DNA of 20,754 bases from the NCBI GenBank assembly GCA_020633195.1, contig JACKEC010000058.1, forward strand, positions 1 through 20,754, read 5' to 3'. Shown in pieces: positions 6,745 to 13,890 of this stretch. A program made the position numbers and the translations under genes. Numbering within the stretch: position 1 is the first letter of the stretch; every line of letters starts with the position of its first letter. Under the pieces are notes generated by a model, which did no database searches, was not told the origin of the DNA, and saw nothing but the letters and a program-made list of their open reading frames with translations. Origin of the DNA: Sandaracinaceae bacterium. Its GTDB lineage: Bacteria; Myxococcota_A; Polyangia; Polyangiales; Sandaracinaceae.

Positions 6745-7941
6745 TCACGGAAAAGCGATCCGGCGCACCTCGCGAGGGGGCAGGCCGTGACAGCCCGTGG
6801 CGTCGATCGGCTCGCGCTCGGTCCCGTCCGCGCGCAGGCGATGGATCACGCCCCGGTCCGCGTCGGGCAGCAGCAGCAGATCGTGCGCCGCCTCGTAGAC
6901 CCCGTCGCCGATCGTGAACGAGGCCGCCTCGAAGAGCACCCGCGCCTCGGCGCCGAGGAGCAGCACGCGATCGGTCGCGCCCGTCCCCGCGTCGCCCCAG
7001 GCGACGGTGACCCAGCGATCCTCGGCGACGGGGACGGTCGGCCCGGTGGGGACCGCGTCGGTCGGGTGGTCGGCCGCCCGCCACGCGGCGACCTCGACGA
7101 GCTCTCCCGCGGCGTCGAGGCGGTAGGCGACGACGCCCGCGCCCGCTCGCCGCATCGCCTCGTCCGCGAACGCCGGCCCCTGACAGGTGACGACCACGGC
7201 GTCTCCGATCGGATCGACCTCGCCGCAGGTGGACAGCCCCTCGACGCGATGGAGCCGCGCCTCGAGGGTGACCGGGTCGACGACCGCCACCGCCCCCGAC
7301 CCCGTCTGCCGGAAGTCGGCGGAGAGCCGCGCGAGACCGACGACGACGCGCTCGAGCCCCTCGCGGCGGATCGGGGCCATGCGATCGGGCCGCGCGTAGA
7401 CGTCGCCCTCGTCCCCGATCGCGCCGAGGTCGATCCGCCGCGCGACGCGGTCGCCATCGAGGATCGCGACGTCGTCGCCGCGCGTCAGGTCAGCGGGATC
7501 GACCGCCAGGTTCGCGGTGTATCGGGTGATCCAGACCGCGTCGCCGACCCGCAAGACGTCGTGCGGGTTCGCGGCGAACGCGGCGCCCACGTCGACCTGC
7601 CCACGGACCGGCTCGTCCCGGCAGGGGTCGAGCATCGAGACCACGTCGGTCCCGTACCGATCGACGACGACGAGGGTGCAGGGCGCGAAGGGCGACGTCG
7701 GCAGCACCACGTCGCCGCTCAGCGCCGCGACGATGCCGGGCCGCGCGGTCCCCGAGTCGAGCCACGCCGCGGTGATCACCGATCCGTCCGAGTCGAGCAG
7801 GCCGATCGCGCTCGACGTGTAGTCCGTGGACACGACCGCGTACGACGGCGGCACGGCGGGTCGCGAGAGGTCGGCGGCGGCGCAGTCGCCGTCGGGCGGC
7901 GCGCACGCGGCCAGCGCGAGCGCGAGCCACGCGCGCTTCAC
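6745..7941 (-). CDS. Beta-propeller-like lipoprotein, possible B12-binding surface protein
   Basis: The start is GTG 7941, overlapping the preceding stop as GTGA, which implies translational coupling. The 398-residue product has a short signal peptide with C13 as lipid anchor (LALAAC). The body is a run of beta-strand pairs with repeated 'value' segments. Examples are YAVVSTDYTSSAIGLLD, CTLVVVDRYGTDVVSMLD, AVWITRYTANLAVD, GAVAVVDPVTLEARL and RVLLLGAEARVLFEA. This pattern suits a YncE-type propeller. Position in a cobalamin-riboswitch operon makes a BtuG-like corrinoid-binding role attractive. BtuG is the surface propeller lipoprotein that passes B12 to BtuB in Bacteroides. That role is inferred from context and fold, not from a recognised binding motif. 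Four paired cysteines in the body may form disulfides. Confidence 0.86.
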   Translation of the reverse strand: MKRAWLALALAACAPPDGDCAAADLSRPAVPPSYAVVSTDYTSSAIGLLDSDGSVITAAWLDSGTARPGIVAALSGDVVLPTSPFAPCTLVVVDRYGTDVVSMLDPCRDEPVRGQVDVGAAFAANPHDVLRVGDAVWITRYTANLAVDPADLTRGDDVAILDGDRVARRIDLGAIGDEGDVYARPDRMAPIRREGLERVVVGLARLSADFRQTGSGAVAVVDPVTLEARLHRVEGLSTCGEVDPIGDAVVVTCQGPAFADEAMRRAGAGVVAYRLDAAGELVEVAAWRAADHPTDAVPTGPTVPVAEDRWVTVAWGDAGTGATDRVLLLGAEARVLFEAASFTIGDGVYEAAHDLLLLPDADRGVIHRLRADGTEREPIDATGCHGLPPREVRRIAFP

Positions 7942-8687
7942 GGCAGCTCCACGACGCGGGCGATCACCCCGTCGATGTCGGGGCCGTTCGCGCTCGGGTC
8001 GCGCGGGAACGGCTCGCCGGTGTCCGGGTTGACGTGATCGCGCGCCGGGCTCAGCCGCACGAACGCGAACCCGCGCTCGCGGATGCGCCCCGCCTCGCCG
8101 TCCTGCGGCAGCGCGTCGAGGTCGAAGCCGTCGCCCCCGGCGAGCTCCGCGTCGAAGGGATCCACGTCGAAGTCGTCCGCGTTCAGCGTGACCGGGTGCA
8201 CGCCCGCGAAGCCGGGCCAGTGGTCGGGCTCGGCCGAGTACTGGTGCTCGTCCGGCGCGGTGTAGTCGTAGGGGAACGGGACCCACGCGGCTCCGTCGAG
8301 CGAGAGCTCGACGACCACCTGGTCCATGAAGACGGTGCCGTCGGGGAGCGCGAACGGGTTCTCGAAGACCGCGAAGTCCACCCCGGGACCGTTCCGGACG
8401 AGGCCGCCGCCCCAGCTCAGGACGAGGTAGGAGCCGTACTCGATCGAGTACACGTCGAGGCTCCCCGCCCCCGTGCCCGCGCCGCGGACCCCGTTGGTCG
8501 CGCGCTCGGGATCGCCGAAGGGTCTCCGTCCCGCGCCGGGGGCGTCCTCGATCGTGGTCGCGCCCACGCTCGAGGCGAGGCCTCCGTCGCTCGCGGCCCG
8601 ACCCGCATCCATCGTCGGCGGCGCTCCATCGCAGCCGACGGGCACCCACACCAACACGCACGAGAGAAACAGCTCGATCCGCCGCAT
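7938..8687 (-). CDS. LIC_13355-like cell-surface lipoprotein under B12 riboswitch
   Basis: The ATG at 8687 has GGGAGG seven bases upstream and gives a 249-residue lipoprotein (lipobox VPVGC, C19). A longer frame would begin inside the riboswitch and is rejected. After a linker, the conserved core reads GSLDVYSIEYGSYLVLSW (75-92), GPGVDFAVFENPF (100-112), VELSLDGAAWVPFP (126-139), GVHPVTLN (162-169), GGDGFDLD (184-191) and GPDIDGVIAR (235-244). These motifs characterise the LIC_13355 / 'cell surface protein' family, which I recall from surface lipoproteins near B12-regulated loci. The biochemical function is not established. As first gene of the operon it is the direct target of the cobalamin riboswitch, so it should be made when B12 is scarce. 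Confidence 0.9.
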   Translation of the reverse strand: MRRIELFLSCVLVWVPVGCDGAPPTMDAGRAASDGGLASSVGATTIEDAPGAGRRPFGDPERATNGVRGAGTGAGSLDVYSIEYGSYLVLSWGGGLVRNGPGVDFAVFENPFALPDGTVFMDQVVVELSLDGAAWVPFPYDYTAPDEHQYSAEPDHWPGFAGVHPVTLNADDFDVDPFDAELAGGDGFDLDALPQDGEAGRIRERGFAFVRLSPARDHVNPDTGEPFPRDPSANGPDIDGVIARVVELP

Positions 8688-8694
8688 CTCGGAA

Positions 8695-8713
8695 CCTCCC
8701 CTCGGGATCCCGA
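8695..8713 (-). promoter_or_regulatory. Ribosome binding site and palindrome of the riboswitch expression platform
   Basis: On the minus strand GGGAGG (8695-8700) lies seven bases before the ATG at 8687. It is immediately preceded by the 12-bp palindrome TCGGGATCCCGA (8702-8713). GGTTCC at 8691-8696 overlaps the binding site and repeats the 5' strand of riboswitch helix P2 (8911-8916). It could therefore compete for the same partner. This suggests translational control. The sequences are seen; the switching model is inferred. Confidence 0.6.
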
Positions 8714-8739
8714 AACCACCGCGCGCGATAGGACACGCG

Positions 8740-8924
8740 GCACTCGTGGCAGGTCTTCGGACTCGCGGACACGCCTCCGAGGAGGCACCTACGGTCATCG
8801 CTTCCCAGGCTCGAGGCCCAGTGCAAAAGACGACCTTCGTTTCCGCTCACCGCTGCGGGGCAGCCCCGGACTCTCACCGGGTTCCCTCTTCGCCGCCGCG
8901 CGAACGCGACGGAACCACGAACGC
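8740..8924 (-). ncRNA. Cobalamin (B12) riboswitch
   Basis: Read on the minus strand, the conserved class core CCGGTGAGAGTCCGGGGC then TGCCCCGCAGCGGT spans about 8848-8884. It is followed by GCACTGG, CCTGGGAAGC and the closing CCGAAGACCTGCC. Helix P2 pairs GGTTCC (8911-8916) with GGAACC (8880-8885). P1 pairs GCGTTCGTGG (8915-8924) with CCACGAGTGC (8740-8749) over ten pairs including G-U; this overlaps P2 slightly at its inner edge. Such aptamers bind adenosylcobalamin or related cobalamins and normally switch off downstream genes when B12 is plentiful. The aptamer ends 52 bases before the lipoprotein start and controls the minus-strand operon. Confidence 0.95.
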
Positions 8925-8983
8925 TCGCAGCCTGGACCGGGGGCCGACTGAATGCAACGGGCGCGACGCGATACCTACTCGAT

Positions 8984-9349
8984 GTGACCCGCTCCATCCT
9001 CGCCGCCGTGCTCGCCCTCCCGCTCCTCGCCGCCTGCGGCGCCAGCGCCCCTGCCAACCCGGAGACCGCCGCTTCGGTCCAGACCCGCAGCGACGACGGA
9101 GCCTGGACCGACGCGCACCTCCGACGCCTCGACCCCACGCTGCGCGCGCAGGTCGAGCGCGGCACCACCGCGCGCCTCGCCATCAAGGTCTACTTCAGCG
9201 ACACCCCGAGCGACGACGAGCTCTCCGAGCTGCTCCTCTCGCGCGTGGGTCGACAGATCGTCGGTCAGGTCCAGCTCGCGATGCTCCACCGCATCGCCGA
9301 CCGCGACGACGTCGAGCACATCGAGGCGCTGAACGACGTCGGTTACTGA
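8984..9349 (+). CDS. Small lipoprotein resembling a subtilase I9 propeptide domain
   Basis: A GTG start gives 121 residues with signal peptide and lipobox LLAAC (C18). The mature part contains ARLAIKVYFSDTPSDDELSEL, then VGRQIVGQVQLAMLHRIADRDDVEHIEAL. This is the strand-helix-strand-helix-strand order of an inhibitor I9 / subtilisin propeptide fold, where the last strand reads as DDVEHIE. Normally this domain is joined to a protease; here it stands alone. It may be a free protease inhibitor or chaperone, or a fold relative with another job. It is divergent from the riboswitch operon, with about 60 bases to the aptamer. Its stop overlaps the end of the convergent gene by 7 bases. The I9 resemblance is by eye and moderate. 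Confidence 0.8.
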   Translation: MTRSILAAVLALPLLAACGASAPANPETAASVQTRSDDGAWTDAHLRRLDPTLRAQVERGTTARLAIKVYFSDTPSDDELSELLLSRVGRQIVGQVQLAMLHRIADRDDVEHIEALNDVGY

Positions 9350-10221
9350 GAGACGGCCACGCGGAGATCCTTCGAGCGGCGGCCGAACAGGCGGCGGCGG
9401 AGCCGGTTCGCGCTGACGCGCGCCACGGCCGACAAGGCCGTCGCCACCGTCAGCGGGAAGGCGACGAGGAGGCCCGTGCCGCGCCCATAGTCGGGGTTGT
9501 GGCCGACGTAGAAGCGCGCCGCGTCGTCGTCGACGCGGGACCACGCGCGCGCGGCCTGGTCGCACTGGCGGGTGACCCAGCCGACGTCGCGCACGAGCTC
9601 GCCCCGGCCCTCGACGCGCTCGAGGCCGAACGCCTCGGCGAGCTCGAGGAGGAACGCGCGCTGCGCGGCGCTCGGCGCGACCTCGGGCCGCGGCCACATG
9701 CCGGCCGCGTAGCGAGCGACCATCCGATACGAGATCGGGTGCACGGGGCAGGCGAAGCCGTACGCCGGGCGCAGCGGGTTCGACAGGAGGATCGGCAACG
9801 CGAAGCGCGCCCCGAACGCGGCGACGCGACCGAGGCCGCGGTGGCCGGGGAGCACGCCCACCTCGCCGCGGAGCACGGTGCACGATCGACCGTCGACCAC
9901 GCGCTCGTGGGCTTGGGCGGCGTAGTAGCCGACGGCTCGACCGTCCGCGTCTCGGTGCACCTCGACGGCGGCCGCGAACGCGTCTGGGTCGGCGACGTAA
10001 CGAGCGAAGCAGGCGCGATCGACGCCATCGAAGACGGCGACCTGCACCTCGTAGAGCTCGTCCACGAGCGCCTCGAGCTCGAGCGGCGCGAGCGCGCGCA
10101 CGTCGACGTGCTCGTGGGTGTAGCGGCGCCCACGCACGACGGAGCGCGCGAGGGGACCGCGAGAACGCGGAGGGGACACGCGCAGGGCGTGGTCGGACAG
10201 CGAGGCGGGTCGGTGAGTCAT
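9343..10221 (-). CDS. GNAT-like acetyltransferase domain protein
   Basis: The ATG at 10221, with GAGGTGGGG just upstream, gives 292 residues and is preferred over a longer Arg-rich extension. The central part reads as a GNAT fold: FAAAVEVHRDADGRAVGYYAAQ (about 82-103), then an acetyl-CoA motif A-like stretch EVGVLPGHRGLGR (about 120-132) ahead of a helix. After it come YGFACPVHPISYRMVAR (154-170) and a C-terminal region RFYVGHNPDYGRGTGLLV. The C-terminus is basic (RRRLFGRRSKD). There is no signal peptide. The acyl acceptor cannot be predicted. The gene is convergent with the I9-like lipoprotein and divergent from the HD/LuxR regulator, with about 110 bases for two promoters. Confidence 0.72.
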   Translation of the reverse strand: MTHRPASLSDHALRVSPPRSRGPLARSVVRGRRYTHEHVDVRALAPLELEALVDELYEVQVAVFDGVDRACFARYVADPDAFAAAVEVHRDADGRAVGYYAAQAHERVVDGRSCTVLRGEVGVLPGHRGLGRVAAFGARFALPILLSNPLRPAYGFACPVHPISYRMVARYAAGMWPRPEVAPSAAQRAFLLELAEAFGLERVEGRGELVRDVGWVTRQCDQAARAWSRVDDDAARFYVGHNPDYGRGTGLLVAFPLTVATALSAVARVSANRLRRRLFGRRSKDLRVAVSQ

Positions 10222-10334
10222 GCACCCCACCTCGGCAACGGTCGTGCCACGGGCGCGAGCGCGCGCGCCGCCGGCGTCTCGCCGAGGCGAAGTGCGCGGC
10301 ACGGTGTCCCGTCACAGTCGGGAGCTCACCGAGG

Positions 10335-11924
10335 ATGGCTTGCGGTCGCTCCGATCGTTCGGCGATCCTCGAGCGCGTGGTCCGCGTCGCCGAGCTCCTC
10401 GGCTCCTTGTCCCTCGCGACCGATCTCTCGGACGGGTTCAGCCTCGAGAAGTCGCTGCGGACGACCGTGCTGGCGACCCGCCTCGCGCGCCGCGTCACCG
10501 ACGACCCCGAGGAGGTGCGCCGCGCGTACTGGGCCGCGCTCGCGCGACACGCCGGCTGCACGGCCTTCGCGCACGAGGAGGCGCGCTATTACTCGGCCGG
10601 CGACGATCGATCGCTCCGCGCGACCCTCGCCTACGTGGACTTCGACCGCCCCTCCATGTTCGTCGGGCGCGCGCTCCGCGACATCGCCCCGCGGGCGTCG
10701 ATCGGAGAGCGCGCGCGCGCCCTCGGCCGACTGCTGTCACCCGGCGTCCCGAGGCAGCACGCCCTCGCCCAGTGCGACGGGGGAGTCGCCTTCGCGCGCG
10801 CGGTGGATCTCCCCGAGGTGGCCGAGGTCCTGCGCCTCCGTGAGGAGCGATGGGACGGTCGCGGCCCTCGGGGAATCGCAGCGGGCGAGGCGCTCCCGCT
10901 CGCCGCGCGGGTCGCCGACGTGGCCGACGTGGCCGAGCTCTACGCGTGGAGCTTCGGGATCGAGGAGGCGCTCGCGGAGCTCGGGCGACGGCGGGGTGGC
11001 GCGCTCGATCCTCGCCTCGTGGATCTCTTCGTCGCGGAGGCGCCGGCCATCTACGTAGGGATCCACGGCTCGAGCGCGTGGGACGCGTTCCTCGACGCGG
11101 AGCCCGAGCCGTGGCTCGTGGCGGGCGAGGGCGGCGGCCCGGGCCTCGGCGCCATCCTCGCCGCGTTCGGTCGCATCGCGGATCTCACCAGCGTCCACAC
11201 GCTCGGCCACGCGCAGGCCGTCGCGGAGGTCGCCCGCGCCGGGGCGGCCGCGCTCGGGCTCGGCGACGCGGACCAGACCCTCGCCGAGCTCGCCGGCCTC
11301 GCGCACGACCTCGGCCGCGTCGCGATCTCCGTCGGGATCTGGGACAAGCGAGGCGCGCTCTCCCCCTACGAGCGCGAGCGGGTGCGGACGCATAGCCAGC
11401 AGACCGAGACGATCCTCCGACTCGCGCCGTCGCTCGAGCACATCGCGGACGCGGCCGCGCACGTCCACGAGCGGGGTCGCGGGGACGGCTACCACCGACG
11501 GGTCGCCATCTCCTCCACGCCCGCCATCGCGCGCCTCGTCGGCGCGGCGGACGTCTACGTCGCGCTCGGCTCGGACCGAGCCCACCGGCCGCGGTTCTCG
11601 GCGCGCGCTCGTGAAAAAGAGCTCGTCCGCATGGCGGCGAGCGGAGACCTCGACGCCGCCTCCGTCGAGGCGATCCTCGACGCGCCGCGAGCGGCCCGGG
11701 GGCGTCGCCCCTCGAACCCGCTCGGCCTCACCGACCGCGAGGTCGAGGTCGTGCGCCTCGTCGCGGTCGGTCGCACGAACCCCGAGATCGGGCGCCTCCT
11801 CGGCATCTCCCCACGGACCGCGCAGCGCCACGTGATGAACGTCTACGACAAGCTCGGCGTGGAGAGCCGCGCCGGCCTCGCGCTGATCGCCATGCAGCAC
11901 CGATTGCTCGACGACGACACCTGA
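10335..11924 (+). CDS. HD-GYP-type phosphohydrolase with C-terminal LuxR HTH
   Basis: This 529-residue protein joins a signalling domain to a DNA-binding domain. Residues 19-200 form an N-terminal half with a degenerate HD-GYP ending (LREERWDGRGPRGIAAGEALPLAARVADVADV). A fuller HD domain at about 275-410 has H288/H292, HD at 324-325, H353 and HVHERGRGDGYHR at 376-388. The LuxR-type helix-turn-helix is at about 463-525 (LTDREVEVVRLVAVGRTNPEIGRLLGISPRTAQRHVMNVYDKLG). HD-GYP domains often degrade cyclic-di-GMP. Here the motif reads GYH rather than GYP, so activity is uncertain. Similar HD-LuxR proteins are known in Actinobacteria. It lies 82 bases before an NmrA-like gene, which it may regulate. 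GAGG abuts the ATG, so the start is plausible but not certain. Confidence 0.88.
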   Translation: MACGRSDRSAILERVVRVAELLGSLSLATDLSDGFSLEKSLRTTVLATRLARRVTDDPEEVRRAYWAALARHAGCTAFAHEEARYYSAGDDRSLRATLAYVDFDRPSMFVGRALRDIAPRASIGERARALGRLLSPGVPRQHALAQCDGGVAFARAVDLPEVAEVLRLREERWDGRGPRGIAAGEALPLAARVADVADVAELYAWSFGIEEALAELGRRRGGALDPRLVDLFVAEAPAIYVGIHGSSAWDAFLDAEPEPWLVAGEGGGPGLGAILAAFGRIADLTSVHTLGHAQAVAEVARAGAAALGLGDADQTLAELAGLAHDLGRVAISVGIWDKRGALSPYERERVRTHSQQTETILRLAPSLEHIADAAAHVHERGRGDGYHRRVAISSTPAIARLVGAADVYVALGSDRAHRPRFSARAREKELVRMAASGDLDAASVEAILDAPRAARGRRPSNPLGLTDREVEVVRLVAVGRTNPEIGRLLGISPRTAQRHVMNVYDKLGVESRAGLALIAMQHRLLDDDT

Positions 11925-11931
11925 ACGCCCG

Positions 11932-11955
11932 TCCATGCGCCAGCCGGCGCATGGA
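11932..11955 (+). promoter_or_regulatory. Perfect 10-bp dyad between regulator and NmrA-like gene
   Basis: TCCATGCGCC (11932-11941), loop AGCC and GGCGCATGGA (11946-11955) form a perfect stem seven bases after the regulator stop codon. No T-run follows. It could be a Rho-assisted terminator hairpin, or an operator for the LuxR-type regulator just upstream. Confidence 0.55.
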
Positions 11956-11991
11956 GACGTCCCCGCGGCGACCGCAGCATGACGAGCACAG

Positions 11992-11999
11992 AAGGAGGT
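11992..11999 (+). promoter_or_regulatory. Strong Shine-Dalgarno site of the NmrA-like gene
   Basis: AAGGAGGT sits seven bases before the ATG at 12007. It is a near-perfect anti-16S match, unlike most genes in the window, which lack a clear site. It fixes the start and suggests high translation. Confidence 0.85.
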
Positions 12000-12006
12000 C
12001 GTCGCC

Positions 12007-12888
12007 ATGATCGTCGTCTTTGGTTGCACCGGCTCCACGGGGCCGCATCTGTGTCGCGAGCTGCTCGAGCGAGGGGAGCGCGTCCGCGTCACCTCGCGGG
12101 ATCTGACGAGCACGCACGCGCGGCTCGGCTCGGTCGGCGTCGCGCCCGCCGACGTCGAGATCGTCTCGTGTGATCTCGAGGTCGAGGACAGCATCGAGCC
12201 TGCGCTCCGAGGCGCCGAGGGGGTCTACGTCGCGGTCGGCGGTCCCCGCGGCCCGGACGACCTCGTGGCCACCGAGACCCGGCTCGTCGATCTCGCCGGC
12301 CGGGCCGGGGTCCAGCGCTTCGTGAAGGTCTCGGGGATCGACGCGCGGCCGAACAAGGCGTCGCGCATCGAACGCATGCATGGCCAGATCGCGGAGCACC
12401 TCCTCGCGTCGGAGCTCGACGCCACGGTGCTCGAGCCGAGCTTCTTCATGCAGAACTTCCTCGGGCTCGCGCCGGCGATCCGCGCCGGAGCGCTGCCCCT
12501 GCCGACCGGTGACGCCCGCGCGGCGCTCATCGACGCGCGCGACATCGCGAGCGTCGCCGCGATCGTGCTGACGAGCGATGGCCATCGGGGGCAGCGGTAC
12601 GTGCTCACCGGTCCGGAGCTGCTGAGCCACGCCGACGTCGCGACCCAGATGAGCGCGCTCCTCGAGCACCCGGTGGCGTTCGTGGACGTGCCCGGAGAGG
12701 CCTTCGAGGCGAGCCTCCGCGAGGCCGGCTTGCCGCCAGCCTTCGCCGCCTTGCTCACGGACGTCTACGTGAACCTCTACGCGACCGGCCGCGCCGAGCG
12801 CTCGAGCGACGAGGTCGCCCGCCTGACGGGGAAGCCGCCCCGGAGCCTGGCCACCTTCCTCCGCGACCATCGCGCGCTCCTCGGCTGA
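12007..12888 (+). CDS. NmrA-like NAD(P)-binding protein (atypical SDR)
   Basis: This 293-residue protein opens with the Rossmann motif IVVFGCTGSTG (GxxGxxG at 6-12), an Arg-containing second strand (VRVTSRD) and the segment GVYVAVGG. The centre reads VQRFVKVSGIDARPNKASRIERMHGQIAEHLLASELDATVLEPSFFMQNFL, a hallmark of the NmrA / NAD(P)H:quinone-reductase-like atypical SDR family. The catalytic YxxxK of classical SDRs is absent. Members either sense the NAD(P) redox state or reduce quinones and other small electrophiles. Its strong ribosome binding site and the regulator just upstream suggest an induced response gene. Its stop is 19 bases from the convergent lipoprotein gene. Confidence 0.9.
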   Translation: MIVVFGCTGSTGPHLCRELLERGERVRVTSRDLTSTHARLGSVGVAPADVEIVSCDLEVEDSIEPALRGAEGVYVAVGGPRGPDDLVATETRLVDLAGRAGVQRFVKVSGIDARPNKASRIERMHGQIAEHLLASELDATVLEPSFFMQNFLGLAPAIRAGALPLPTGDARAALIDARDIASVAAIVLTSDGHRGQRYVLTGPELLSHADVATQMSALLEHPVAFVDVPGEAFEASLREAGLPPAFAALLTDVYVNLYATGRAERSSDEVARLTGKPPRSLATFLRDHRALLG

Positions 12889-12907
12889 TCGCGCGCCAGG
12901 GATCGCG

Positions 12908-13534
12908 TCACCGAAGCGGAGCCGGCGGTCCACGCCGACGGCCGAAGCCGAGGCTCGCGACGCAGCAGCCCTGGTCGCACACCGCGTCTCCGGGTCCCGA
13001 GCACGCGCCGGCGCCCGGGCCGGTGCACGGACCCGACCAGCGGCGATAGCGCGCGGCGTGACGCCGATGGACGGCGTGCGGATGACAACCCTCGCTGACG
13101 AACACGCACTCGGCGTCGGTCTCGCATCGGCGGTGCGGGCCGGCGACGCGTCGGCGCGAGGACGCGCGGCACTGCGCGGTGCCGTCCCAGCCACCCCAGG
13201 TCTCCGGCTCGCAAGAGGCTGGCGCTGGGCGCGCGACGCGGCCGGCGTCGGGCGTCCCCGCGTCGGCGACGGGAGCCTCGGCGGGGATCGACGGTGTGTC
13301 GGGCTCCGCGTCCGCTTCCTCGACGGACGGCTCGGTGACGGGCTCCTCCACGAGCGGCTCAGCAGGCGCCTCGGGTTCGGGCGCCTCCGGTTCGGGCGCC
13401 ACCGGGCTGGGGGCGCGAGAAGGCGTGGGGACGTCGACGTGGGTCGCGCGCGCCGACTCGGCCGGGCGCGGCGCGCAGCCGACGGCCACGACCGCGCCGA
13501 GCGCGGCGAGCGCGTGGAGCCGCCGGCTCTTCAT
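12908..13534 (-). CDS. Cys-rich lipoprotein with Pro/Glu-rich spacer
   Basis: The ATG at 13534 gives 208 residues with signal peptide and lipobox AVGC (C20). Residues of about 30-85 are a Pro/Glu/Ala-rich spacer (APEPEAPEPEAP and similar) that would hold the C-terminal domain away from the membrane. The last 90 residues contain ten cysteines, including CETDAECVF, SEGC and VCDQGCC. They have the look of the short disulfide-rich extracellular domains common in Myxococcota. No enzyme motif is visible. The gene starts 22 bases downstream of a small gene on the same strand and is probably co-transcribed with it. No clear Shine-Dalgarno site was found. The function is unknown. Confidence 0.82.
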   Translation of the reverse strand: MKSRRLHALAALGAVVAVGCAPRPAESARATHVDVPTPSRAPSPVAPEPEAPEPEAPAEPLVEEPVTEPSVEEADAEPDTPSIPAEAPVADAGTPDAGRVARPAPASCEPETWGGWDGTAQCRASSRRRVAGPHRRCETDAECVFVSEGCHPHAVHRRHAARYRRWSGPCTGPGAGACSGPGDAVCDQGCCVASLGFGRRRGPPAPLR

Positions 13535-13556
13535 CGGCCGGGCGCCACGCGAGAGG

Positions 13557-13787
13557 TCAGGAGCCACGCTCGATGGCCGCGGCCAGCGCGTTCGTGAAGT
13601 CGATCGAGGCCTGGGCGCCGCCGGGCGGGAGCAGGGGGCGTCGCTTGCCCACGAGGTCGACCATCTCGTAACGCCGCGAGGTGCTCGCGTCGTCGGCGCG
13701 ACGGACGGCGACGCGCCCGTCGGGCTGGCTCCACTCGTAGTCGAGGCCATCGAACGTGAAGGGACACCACTCGTGATCGGCGCTCAT
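13557..13787 (-). CDS. Small hypothetical protein
   Basis: This is a 76-residue protein of unknown function. It has an ordinary amino-acid mix (DHEWCPFTFDGLDYEWSQPDG, then YEMVDLVGKRRPLLPPGG) instead of the Arg/Ala/Pro bias of shadow frames, which supports it being real. There is no signal peptide or membrane segment, so it is likely cytosolic. It precedes a Cys-rich lipoprotein by 22 bases in the same direction and is divergent from the TonB-dependent receptor. Confidence 0.7.
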   Translation of the reverse strand: MSADHEWCPFTFDGLDYEWSQPDGRVAVRRADDASTSRRYEMVDLVGKRRPLLPPGGAQASIDFTNALAAAIERGS

Positions 13788-13890
13788 CGCCCGACTCTAC
13801 CCTTCGACCGCGGTGTCGCGTGAGGAACGCGATCGACCTCGCTCGCCGCGACGTGGGCGACGCGCTGGCGGGTTCGCGCTATGGCGCGGG

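Noticed and set aside
8688..8798. N-terminal extension of the LIC_13355-like lipoprotein
   Set aside because: It would translate part of the riboswitch and put the signal peptide in the middle. The ATG at 8687 has a good ribosome binding site.
8473..11058. Long plus-strand frame crossing the riboswitch
   Set aside because: It spans the antisense of the riboswitch and the GNAT gene with an Arg/Pro/Ala-rich product. It is a shadow frame.
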